NCBI RefSeq assembly: GCF_051014685.1
Contig: NC_135055.1
Span: forward strand, 2,976,001-3,040,000
Length of the DNA: 64,000 nucleotides
From: Ptiloglossa arizonensis
Taxonomy: Eukaryota; Arthropoda; Insecta; Hymenoptera; Colletidae
Direction of reading: 5' to 3'
The position numbers and the translations under genes are program-made. Below are positions 50,193-60,892 of this stretch, in pieces. Positions within the stretch are counted from its first letter, which is position 1; each line of letters starts with the position of its first letter. Under the pieces are notes generated by a model that saw only the letters and a list, made by a program, of their open reading frames with translations, did no database searches and had not been told where the DNA came from.

Positions 50193-51665
50193 AAACCGAG
50201 GGACGCGGCGATTATGCGGTGCACCGGACTGCGTGCGTGACTCTCCGGCGATGTTGCATCGTCCTCTCACGGCGGATCGATAGCACGGGAAAAGGGTATC
50301 CTGCAACGGCCAGGCGAACGCCTGGATTGCGGTATACACGAAGATTTCTGCCGGTGGTCTGACAGAGACGACCGAGTCTGACGAGATCTCTTAGAGGTTG
50401 GGTCTTTGTCTCTGGGATTATTGGCTAAGTGCAGTACTAACGAATCGTGATCTTTCGCTTTTGGGGAAGCTGGTTTATCGTTGGTGTTGGCTAGTTCGAT
50501 GTTTTCAGGTGAATATTTGGCGAGTTTGTTGCCTAGAAACGCTTAGAATTCTCGTAGATAGGGTTTACCTATCTTTGAAACATCTACGTATCTTTTTAAA
50601 GAATTCATCGTTCAGGGAGTAAACCCACGTTAAATCAAATTCGATCAACTTGACGATGTTCGCACTTCATCCAATGGATGATTTCAGGCATATTATTGGT
50701 ATCAAAAATTGGGTGGGCGATTATAATTAAGAACCTGCAACAGAGACCTGTTCAGACACTATGAAACATAATTACATCCGCTGAGGTTTCTATGGACGAA
50801 TATAGTGTGTCTCACTTTAAACGAAGGCTCCGGTGCGATAGTTTTTATTTATTTCGATGTTCTGCAAACTGATACCTCGGTATTACATTACGCGATAAAC
50901 ATTACTCGCATCGATCATTTTAATCGAGACACACGACGCGCACGATTCACCTGTCGTTTTAATTAAATTTAAAAGTTTATCGGATACAAATTTTTATCAA
51001 GTAACGACGCATAAACTCGTCGTTGTCGACTGACAAGATTAACTACGTCCGCAGACATTCAATCCGCAATATTTAATCCCTCAATTTTCGACCCCTTTAT
51101 TCATTACGTTCGCTCCGAAGCACAGATACAGGTAATCCATTCGCTGCAAAGCCTCGGACGAAGTATTTCTTAATGCGTTTATGGCAAATTATACAGGAGA
51201 AGATCCGTATTACGGCCGAATTCGACGTTAACCGCGTTGCGGTCGTTTCGAAGTCGCGCAATTGGCTTACTTTTCTTCCGTCTTCGTTTATCGCGCGCTC
51301 GGCGAATTAATTCGACGAACAGATTCTGCGGGACCACCATTTTATAGATACAAAATTGATGAAAAATTGCGGGATTACTGGTAAACCGTGGTTTGCCAAG
51401 CTCGTGGATTACAACGAAGCTTCAAGTTATTTGCAAAGTCTGACATGAAATTTGAATAATTTGAACTCCTCACTGAAACACTCGTCGGTGTATAACGAGC
51501 ACGGAAATATGAAATTCACAACTTCCTCTATTCGATCGCTTAACAAGCTTTCTCGAAAGGTTTCTTTCTTCTATTCGTGAACAAACCCAGGTATTAATTC
51601 TATCCGAGATTGGATCCTTCTTAAAAGTGGTCGACTCTGGCCATACTTTGTATCAGCAACGCACA
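50193..51665. other. Probable intron upstream of the Mxd exon
   Basis: On the minus strand this precedes the exon acceptor. I looked for the basic-HLH exon that must lie upstream in the gene and did not see it. AT-rich, no arrays. Confidence 0.45.
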
Positions 51666-51669
51666 GTGA

Positions 51670-51722
51670 AGGCACGTATATATACGGCCTTCTTAAAGAA
51701 CGTAGATATACGCTTTCCATAA
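51670..51722. repeat. Pair of palindromic TATA cores
   Basis: GCACGTATATATACGGCC and ACGTAGATATACGC are separated by TTCTTAAAGA. Confidence 0.65.
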
Positions 51723-52955
51723 ATGGTATTCTATTTTTAGAAGACCTGTATTCATACTTGTTGCGTATCGTCGCCAATTTTTAGAGGACATGTACATAAA
51801 TTTTGAACGATTGTCTACTTTAGAAGTGTGTATACCTACATATTTTGTAGTAAAAGGACTAAAATATTTAGCATAAATTAACCCCGATCTAAATTTCTGA
51901 ATAACGTTATTGTTATTCGGTATTTTGTAAAATGTAGTGCACTATTGAAGTATTTCTATTTCGTACACTGTAATTTGATCAGACGATTGCGACAAATGTG
52001 ACTGCACTGGCAATTTCACGTCTTCGTTAGCTTGAAAATAATCGCATCAGATGCATCTGGATGCGCGCGCAAAGTCTGTCTAATTATGAGGTGAAATTAA
52101 ATATTGATATAATGAATTCTCGGGCTCTCTTCGCGGAATGAACTGTCTGGTGGAACATCCGTGAGCATTTCAAACGGAAAATTTTTCTTCAGCATCGACA
52201 ATATCAGACGAATCCCTTCCTTATTCTACTTATCGCCAGTAAATATTTCGTTAGAGGAAACTTCTATACAGAGTGAGCCACGAAGAAGGAATTTTACCGA
52301 CTCGAGAACATTTTACATTTATAGGTTCTTCAGTTTGTTAACCTTGTTACCTGTGAACTATTAAATTAGTTTTCAATTCTGACAATAAAATCGTGTGAAT
52401 GTGATTCACAATTTTCTTCGAGTATATTTACCGAAATTAAACGAAAATTTAGATTCGTTTCGAAGAATTCCCTAAAAAATATCAGAGGACTGTATCTTTT
52501 TCAATATTTCGATCGAATGAAGTTTAAACGTTTGCAAAATTTCTGAAAACATTGTTTCTCACGTCGAAAGGAGAACGACGAGAGTTTCCTCGGATCTATG
52601 GATCGATTCGATAGATCTGATCCCTGCTAGAGCAAGAAAAATTACATAAGAGCGAGTGTAGAACATTGGCCAGCGACAAGGTTGGAGATCCGTACGAAGT
52701 GTAGCCAGCGTCATCGGAGACCTAGGTCCAACTAGATTCAATTAAAGAAGACACGACGTACCGTGCATCCGGAGCGACCTAGAAGCTGCACAGTAATTAA
52801 GGCGGCGGATCACGCGATCGAGGATTAAGAGAGCCGATCACGATCGTCGTTATTGATTCGAATTCCGATCGCGGACGAGCGTTCTTTTTGCCAGCGACCT
52901 CTAAAAGAAATCATTGACGAAAGACTCACACACATACGCACACCCGCATGCATAC

Positions 52956-52958
<3 letters not shown>
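51723..52958. other. AT-rich spacer, no gene seen
   Basis: Unique sequence with no convincing open frame. Confidence 0.45.
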
Positions 52959-52991
<33 letters not shown>

Positions 52992-53438
52992 CTGTTGGAG
53001 AGCGTATATAGACGTCATTCGTGAATACTTGCTTTCGGAGGTCGTATATATACGTCTTTTGTACATGATCTTGTTTTAGGGGGACGTATGTATACGAAAG
53101 ACTTCTAGAGTTCTCCTTTTAGAGGGTATATAAATATACTAAAGACGTATATATACGACCTCCAAATATAATTACTCAAGAACGACGTTTATACACGCCC
53201 TCCGACAGTAATATATATATATTACTGTTGGAGAGCGTATATAGACGTCCTTCGTGAATAATTGCTTTCAGAGGTCGTATATGTACGTCTTTTGTACATG
53301 ACCTTGTTTTCAGGGCGACGTATATATACGAAAAGGAGAGTTCTCCTTTTAGAGGGTATATAAATATATTAAAGACGTATATGTACGACCTCCAAATGCA
53401 ATTACTCACGAACGACGTTTATACACGCCCTCCGACAG

Positions 53439-53490
<52 letters not shown>

Positions 53491-53708
53491 CTGTTGGAGA
53501 GCGTATATAGACGTCCTTCGTGAATAATTGCTTTCAGAGATCGTATATGTACATCTTTTGTACATGACCTTGTTTTCAGGGGGACGTATATATACGAAAG
53601 ACTTCTAGAGTTCTCCGTTTAGAGAGTATATAAATATACTAAAGACGTATATATACGACCTCCAAATATAATTACTCGCGAACGACGTTTATACACGCCC
53701 TCCGACAG

Positions 53709-53760
<52 letters not shown>

Positions 53761-53979
53761 CTGTTGGAGAGCGTATATAGACGTCCTTTGTGAATAATTG
53801 CTTTCAGAGATCGTATATGTACATCTTTTGTACATGACCTTGTTTTTAGGGGGACGTATATACACGAAAGACTTCTAGAGTTCTCCTTTTAGAGGGTATA
53901 TAAATATACTAAAGACGTATATATACGACCTCCAAATGCAATTACTCACGAACGACGTTTATACACGCCCTCCGACAGT
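52959..53979. repeat. Four tandem ~220 bp inverted-repeat units joined by (AT)n
   Basis: Units lie at 52991-53209, 53224-53439, 53490-53709 and 53760-53979. Each starts ACTGTTGGAGAGCG and ends CGCCCTCCGACAGT. The first and last ~70 bp of each unit are near-perfect complements: GTATATAGACGTCCTTCGTG against CACGAACGACGTTTATACAC, and AGAGGTCGTATATGTACGTC against GACGTATATATACGACCTCC. The middle carries GACGTATATATACGAAAG and AGAGTTCTCC. Joints are AT runs of about 14, 50 and 50 bp, with (TA)n of about 30 bp before the first unit. Confidence 0.95.
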
Positions 53980-54199
53980 AATCATTCGCGAAAGAACATT
54001 GATCATCGTCGGGTTGTGGAATAGCTGTACTCATCGAACCACGCTCTTTCAACTCCAATAAAATGCAACGTGCGTACGTTTTTCTTCTTTTCTTAAACAC
54101 GGTGAATGCAGTCGTTAAATAAGAAAGAAAGAAAAAAAAAAAAAAAATGTTGAAACGAAATAAATTATTAAATTATCCTTCGTAGAAGGCTAGGCGTTT

Positions 54200-54298
54200 C
54201 GCAAACGGTGGAACGTTTCGTAACCCCGGTCGTGGAATACCGAGTGTCTCGTCCCGTGGACGCTTTTAATTTCAAGCGCACTATAATCGAGAGGATAA
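54200..54298. mobile_element. Shared right-terminal module after the 53 kb array
   Basis: TTTCGTAACCCCGGTCGTGG, GTGTCTCGTCCCGTGGACGC, then TTTTAATTTCAAGCGCACTA and GAGAGGATAA. It matches the modules at 40.6 and 58.1 kb block for block over about 100 bp. The terminal TTAA is degenerate (ATAA). A poly(A) of about 15 lies upstream near 54132-54146. Confidence 0.65.
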
Positions 54299-57286
54299 AG
54301 AAATTACCCCATTGTATCAGCATACATAAATCCGTCGATGCGAAGTCCCTCGTTTCGTAATTCAACGACAACGGTCATTCGCGAAGAAAAGGCAGGCCAG
54401 TTCCGGCGGTGAAGGCCAAACGCGAAATAACGAAGCGTCACCGATTACACAGTTGCAATTGGAGAGCTTCCTATTGCGTCACCAGCGCGCCAAGAAGTGG
54501 AGAACGCTGTTTCTTTCTTTGCCACGTAATCGACGCGTACTTCACTCGCCTAGCGAGGTTGAATTTACTTTAAACAGAATTAACGTCGACGACCGGCGTC
54601 TGCCGCGTGCACGGAATACGTATGACCGTGGCGAGGATCCGATTAAACGTTTCAAGATGGAATCTTTCGTTTGGGAGCCTGAAATCGATTTAATGGAAAT
54701 CCCGTGAATCTGAAAGTCTCTGTTAGATTGTATTTGTTCAGCATTATCTCACGCTCGGGGTTTTCCTTCCTTCTTTTTTTCTTCTCTATATTTCACTAGA
54801 TATTCACATTTATTCAAAGAATACGGTTCTGCTCGTATTTTTATTCCAGAGTAACTGTATGTCATTTTTCGGCTTATTCTTTTCCTTTTACCATGGTAAA
54901 ATGTTTAAACAGTCGGTACTAGAATAAGGAATAAAGGGTCTGATTATATCGATCGAGATGAAGTAGATTTAGCAATAAGCGACGAACTTTAATCGTTTCG
55001 AACGATTGAATATCTCAGGTTGTATAAATGTACAGTTTATTCGAAAGAATGTATTCTCTGGAAGCTCACGTGAGATTAATCGATGCTTTTCAAATTTTAC
55101 TTGTCGATTCAACGTTGTTGTGATAATTCAAACTCGGGACTTACGGGGTGAAGTATTCTGTCCGTTTTTAAAATGACGAAAGAAATTGCTTTTCAGATTG
55201 AAGTCGTTTTAATCTTTTCCAGGTGGCGTTGAATTTTTTACATCGATGTCTGGTATTAAGATATAAATGGAAACGACAACGGAATTTCCTCGCTCTCGCA
55301 AAATTTCCGACGATGCGTGAAACGTCGTCAATCCAATTTATAGTTTCCAAGCAGAGCTGCGACATGTTCTTCGCTGCAGTTTGACGCCTCCCGTCCCTGC
55401 GATGCATTTTTCGTTCCATTTTGCTGCGTTTATTCCTACCTTGCGCGCCGCTTCGTAAACTAGTTTCATTGTAGAGTCGAGCTCCTCGATTGAAAGTTAT
55501 ACAAATTTTATGAAAAAAGTTCCCTGACAGAAGAAAGTTACTCTAAGGAATACGTAAACACGAAGACTATAATTCCAGTTCGGAAATTATTCCAGGCAAG
55601 TGGAACATTGTATTTCGTCAGCAATATGTTTCCGCATTCATGAACAACGATAAAGTTTCGTCACGGTGAATTGATTTGAACAAATGCAAGAGTAAAGGCA
55701 AAATCTTGATGGATTGTTGCAGCTACAACGTACCACAATCCGAACAAAGATTTGAAAGAAAATCGAATTTTTTGTTTTTGAATTTCGAACATTACTTCGG
55801 TATCCAATTGTCCCTTTCTAGATTTATGATAGAAACGAACGATACAATAGGTATTGATTCACGAAAAAGAGTCGAGCATTACGTGATTGTTTTATTCCAA
55901 TTTCACACAGGTGTGCATAATTCAGTAGCTCGGTTCAGTCTTCTTGCCAATTGGTACCGATTTCAATGTCTTATGAACAAACGAATGGACATTTTCTCCA
56001 ACTCGATACATTAGTTCCAATATTAAATATTTCAAATATCGTTGTCGAAAATTTTACTCAGATAGTAGATACGTTGCGTACACTTGTCTCGATAGAAATC
56101 GTGCACCTCTTTGATCCAGATCGCGTGTCTATGGAAATAAAAAAAAAATGAAAAAACGAAAGGAAGAAACGAAAGAAGCTGGCATGTAAATAAGTGCAGT
56201 AAGAAGAACGACGGGGATGCGAGAGAGGAAGTGGTTAAAAGAGGGGTAGGTGGAAGCTGTCTGCGATTTATGACACCCTTCCAGAACACTACACAGTAGT
56301 CCCCTGTAATCACTTCTTCTATGCGAAAGAGGAGAACGTCTTGGAATAAGAGGGACGGATAAAAACTGCGATGCGAGAACAGGGAGATGTAAAGATAAGC
56401 AATTGCCGGTGGTGGAGGTGAATGGAGGGGAATAATGCTGGATAGGGGAAACGATTAGAAAGGACAGAATTGCCTGCGACGTGAAAGAACCACGGGGTAA
56501 AAGAAACTCCCAACTGGTGGTGTTGCTAATGAAAAAGGAATGAAAAAACTGCTGTATATTTTTATTGTATTTTAAGTATCATTTTTATAAGATAATTTCG
56601 TGGGGAATTTAACGTTTACAGCATTGTAATATTACGATGTTCGTATTTAAGATAGAGCGCGAAATGTGTGGGGTTAATTTTTACTCGCCAAGATTTACAG
56701 AATGATATTGGTTCAAAAATAAAACCGAATATTTTAAGATTTGAAAAATCTTAGAAATTTCTTAAAAAAGATTTTCAGAAAGCTTTATTCATAATATCCA
56801 CCGGTTGCCACAAAATGAAGTTGATGTAAATAATCGGAACTAGATTTCAATTACCAAGAAATAAGCAGGTGCTCCCTCGAGGAAACCTCATAATTCACGG
56901 TTCTGTTATCTTTTAAGAGGATCACGCGTTCTTCAAAACAGGCCACTTTGGAGGGGCAGATTAGAACGAAATGGGATTAAACGCATGAATATTAGTGAGG
57001 ATACGTATGAACATTGATTAACACTCTTAACTTTTTTTTTATTCACGCGTCGGCTCAAGTGATGCGGAAGACCGTTTCAAGCCACTGCAACGTGGAATTT
57101 AAAGTTCTCCATAATTCTCACAAACACCGAATTCACCGAACAATCATGCGTGAAGCTTGCTGTAACGTAAGTTTAAAAAATTCAGATAAAAAATTTACCG
57201 TAGAAATTATCGCCTTACTCTATACCGCTCGGCTACACCATTGATTTATCTTTTCTTAGTTCCCTTTTACGATATTTTTGTGCTAC
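54299..57286. other. AT-rich spacer, no gene seen
   Basis: Unique sequence. Short frames such as 54453-54707 and 55676-56014 have no recognised features and no consistent splice signals. Confidence 0.45.
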
Positions 57287-57870
57287 TTAATCCTTTTACT
57301 ATGAAAAGCGTATTTATACGGCCTCAAAGAGAATATACTTTCAAAAGGTGTATATACACGCTCAATAATGGTAAGGTCAGTTCCGAAAGGCGTATATATG
57401 CGCTCAATAGTAGTAATCGGTTACGAAAGGCGTATATATACGCCCAATAGTAGTAATCGGTTACGAAAGGCGCATATATGCGTCCAACAGTAGTAATCGG
57501 TTATGAAAGGCGTATATATACGCCCAATAGTAGTAATCAGTTACGAGAGGCGTATATATACGCCCAATAGTAGTAATCGGTTACGAAAGGCGCATATATG
57601 CGCCCAATAGTAGTAATCGGTTACGAAAGGCGTATATATGCGTCCAATAGTAGTAATCGGTTACGAAAGGCGTATATATGCGCCCAATAGAAGTAATCAG
57701 TTACGAGAGGCGTATATATACGCCCAATAGTAGTAATCGGTTACGAAAGGCGCATATATGCGCCCAATAGTAGTAATCGGTTACGAAAGCGCATATATGC
57801 GCCCAATAGTAGTAATCGGTTACAAAAGGCGTACATATGCAGCCAATAATAGTAATTGGTTACGAAATAG

Positions 57871-57922
<52 letters not shown>

Positions 57923-58179
57923 GTCCTTCACAGCGCGTTGTTTGTAAAAAAACATGGTAAGAAACGAGAGTCAAAATATTACGGTACCAGTGTATCGTTC
58001 CTTCACGTGCTGCATTTCGAAGCATATCCTACAAATATTGATTATTAGATTATCATTTACATAAAACCGTGGGTTGCGTAAGCGGTAGAAGGTTCCGTAA
58101 CCTCGAAATTGAATAGTAACTGTCTCGTTACGTTACCGTAAGCGATCTCGGTTCCAAGTACCCATAGTCAAATCGTTAA
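57287..58179. mobile_element. Candidate 893 bp TTAA-bounded element with a 40 bp palindrome minisatellite
   Basis: Left end TTAATCCTTTTACTATG (57287) resembles TTAACCCTTTCATTACG at 306. From 57300 to about 57860 runs a 40 bp unit: GGCGTATATATACGCC, a 16 bp perfect palindrome, plus the spacer CAATAGTAGTAATCGGTTAC. Several units instead carry GGCGCATATATGCGCC, also perfect. The array ends in a (TA)n run (57877-57921) leading into ACGTCC. The right module (58095-58179) contains TTCCGTAACCTCG, AACTGTCTCGTTACG and AGTCAAATCGTTAA, closing at TTAA 58176-58179. The array is certain; the element reading is inference. Confidence 0.65.
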
Positions 58180-59420
58180 GGCGACGCCGATAAGATGTTT
58201 CTTTCTAAGTCTATCGCTGGAAGATGGCTACTACCCAGTACTATCGGAAAATGGCTACTATCTACCACATATTCGTAAATTTAAGGCACGCAGGCGTTGC
58301 CACTCGAATTGCCTCAGGCTCGGAACCAATCGTCGATCGCCGGTCTTAAATAACACGGGAAGTCGACACCGTGCGCGCAGTTCCACTGTGCGGTGGGGAT
58401 AACGAGACAGTTAGAGAGACAACCCGCTGCATAATGTTACAACAGTCCAGTTTTCTTTTTTTCTTCGTTTTTATCTCCGTGGCGTAGGTTCCTTATTGAA
58501 ATTAGGATGTCTCCTTAAGTACCCTCATAGCGCTATACATCCCACTTTCCGTTATCTACCCTCTATCTCGGTCTTCTCACTACCGCGTGAACATATACAT
58601 TCGCTCGGTTAACGCTACCAGAATCGGACGAGTCTAGTCCATTTACAACCTCGCTAAAGCGAACGTATTATTTCTGTCCCGGAGCTTTTAATCTGAGCCG
58701 GTGATCTAGATGAAGATTAACGAAGCTGCGAATAGGACACTTTGACTCGTCGTGGTCCCCGCCAGAGCCGAAGCTGCTCCCCGTTATCGAATGGACTATC
58801 CGCCTGGTACCTACCAGTGCTGAAGCTGCTCCCAGTTATCGAATGGACTATCCCGTGGTACGTCAGGGCGCCGATACTCGTGCGCGACGAAGCGAGCCGT
58901 GACGCTGTAACGCGCGTGTATCCCGTATTCCGTCGGACGGTGACACAATAAACACTGAAATTTAATGTCGCAGCTGCACGACCGATTCGTATTCCGCGAG
59001 CCACGCCGCGGCCCGTACATCGTATCGGGCTTTATTGGCCAGTGGGACATATACGTACGTTCCACCTTGCGCGGCGAGCAGGATGCGACGGGTACGTGGA
59101 ATATAAACTCGCATTATTCGATCCGGGAATATACACGGCCGTATAATGCATTTTATTTACATTATTCAGGCCCGCCGCCGCCTATACGTTGCACCGTAAA
59201 CGCGAGTAACATAATTGCAGGAAGCACTCTCGCGTCGTTCGCATTATCATTCCGCTTCCACGTAAGTCATCGGCCACCGGTTGGCGACTACTTTCCGCGA
59301 CCTTCCATAGTTGCCTGCGGTCTCCAGTCTCCGAGAGCGAAGCTTTCCAATCGCGAACGATATTCTTACTCCTAGGAAATCATTCCCTGTTTATTTTATG
59401 TCGGTCGAATCGATTGAGAA
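58180..59420. other. CpG-rich spacer with a 52 bp-spaced direct repeat
   Basis: GAAGCTGCTCCCCGTTATCG (58770) recurs as GAAGCTGCTCCCAGTTATCG (58822), each followed by AATGGACTATCC. A plus frame at 58965-59375 is open, but overlapping minus frames are open too and no domain is visible. Confidence 0.4.
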
Positions 59421-59422
59421 TT

Positions 59423-60435
59423 TTAACCCTCTAGGCGCTTAGGACGTATGTAGTATATATGCACTCGCTACGAAACGTTCCTCTTATACCACGGATGTAT
59501 GTATATACTCGTCGCGAAACGTTTTCTTTTTATACCGCGGGCGTATATACACGCTCGACGCTTTGCGTGTGCCCTGTGGACGTATATATACGCTCGGCGC
59601 GAAACACTTTGTGTGTGCGCTGAGAACGTATATAGACGTTCGACGGAAAACACTTTCTGCGTGTTAAGGACGTATATATACGCTCGACGCGAAACACTTT
59701 GTGCGTGTTAAGGACGTTTATATACGCTTGCTCTGTGTGCCTAGGTGCGTGTATAGACGTTCGTTACGAAACGCTCTGTTTATATGAATTGGTATGTATA
59801 TACGACGTGTTAAGGACATATATATACGCTCGACGCGAAACACTTTGTGCCTGTTAAGGACGTATCTATACGCTCGACGCGAAACACTTTGCGCGTGTTA
59901 AGGACGTTTATATACGCTTGCTCGGTGTGCCTAGGTGCGTGTATAGACGTTCGTTACGAAACGCTCTGTTTATATGGATTGGTATGTATATACGACGTGT
60001 TAAGAACATATATATACGCTCGACGCGAAACACTTTGTGCCTGTTAAGGACGTATCTATACGCTCGACGCGAAACACTCTGCGCGTGTTAAGGACGTTTA
60101 TATACGCCTGCTCTGTGTATCTAGATGCGTGTATAGACGCTCGTTACGAAACGCTCTGTTTATATGGATTGGTATGTATATACGACGTGTTAAGGACATA
60201 TATATATACGCTCAACGCGAAACACTTTGCGCGTGTTAAGGACGTTTATATACGCTTGCTCTGTGTGCCTAGGTGCGTGTATAGACGTTCGTTACGAAAC
60301 GCTCTGTTTATATGGATTGGTATGTATATACGACGTGTTAAGGACGTTTATATACGCCTGCACTGTGTGTGTAGATGCGTGTATAGACGCTCGTTACAAA
60401 ACGCTCTGTTTATATGGATTGGTATGTATATACCT
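59423..60435. repeat. ~44 bp minisatellite in 190 bp higher-order units, left end TTAACCCT
   Basis: TTAACCCTCTAGGCGCTTAG (59423) precedes cores such as GGACGTATATATACGCTCG with spacer GCGAAACACTTTGTGCGTG. Four-monomer units recur from 59811, 60001 and 60191, 190 bp apart; the next start, 60339, is only 148 bp on, so one monomer was lost. Within each unit one monomer carries GTATAGACG, one GTATATACGACGTG and one GTTTATATACGC, each kept in order. Plus frames of up to 142 codons are repeat translations. Confidence 0.93.
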
Positions 60436-60624
60436 ACGACACGAAGCACTTACATATTTAGATAAACAGCATTCATTCGAAAATGTCTCAATGACAGTAA
60501 ACACACGAGCGTGTTTCCTTGAGAGCTTGCCAGTTGGAAGCCAGTTTCGCTGTAGCGAAATAATCAACACCCTGAGTAAATGTTTCAAAATGATCCTCGA
60601 GACTTTACGAAATTCTAACAATTC

Positions 60625-60892
60625 TTGACCCTTTCGCCAAAGGAAGGTACCGATCGCCGAGTTACCACGCTCGTGTATTTAACGATCATTGATACATTTT
60701 GAAACGAATAGTTCGTATCTCCATACACGAACGCTATACACCAGACGTATATAAACGTCCGTAGAGTAAGAAGAGCGTTTCACGACGAACGTACATATAC
60801 GACCGAAGTATAAAAAGATTTCATGGCGCGTATATACGGCCGCGACGCGCGTAGAGCGTTTCGTGGCGGCAAATGTATACGACAAGGGTCAA
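60625..60892. mobile_element. Compact 268 bp candidate element with TTGACCCTT ends and three cores
   Basis: The left end TTGACCCTTTCGCC (60625) and right end GACAAGGGTCAA (to 60892) are inverted over the outer nine bases. Between them lie GACGTATATAAACGTCC, AACGTACATATACGACC and GCGCGTATATACGGCCGC, plus repeated AAGAGCGTTTC and TAGAGCGTTTC spacers. TTGA and TCAA at the edges would be variants of a TTAA target. It is the smallest member that shows both ends and the cores. Confidence 0.55.

Noticed and set aside
49693..50193. 166-codon plus-strand frame over the Mxd exon
   Set aside because: It is the antisense shadow of the exon and the satellite; the minus strand carries the zipper, acceptor and donor.
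58965..59375. 136-codon plus frame in CpG-rich DNA
   Set aside because: It looks mildly protein-like, but minus frames overlap it, no domain is recognised and no acceptor is convincing.
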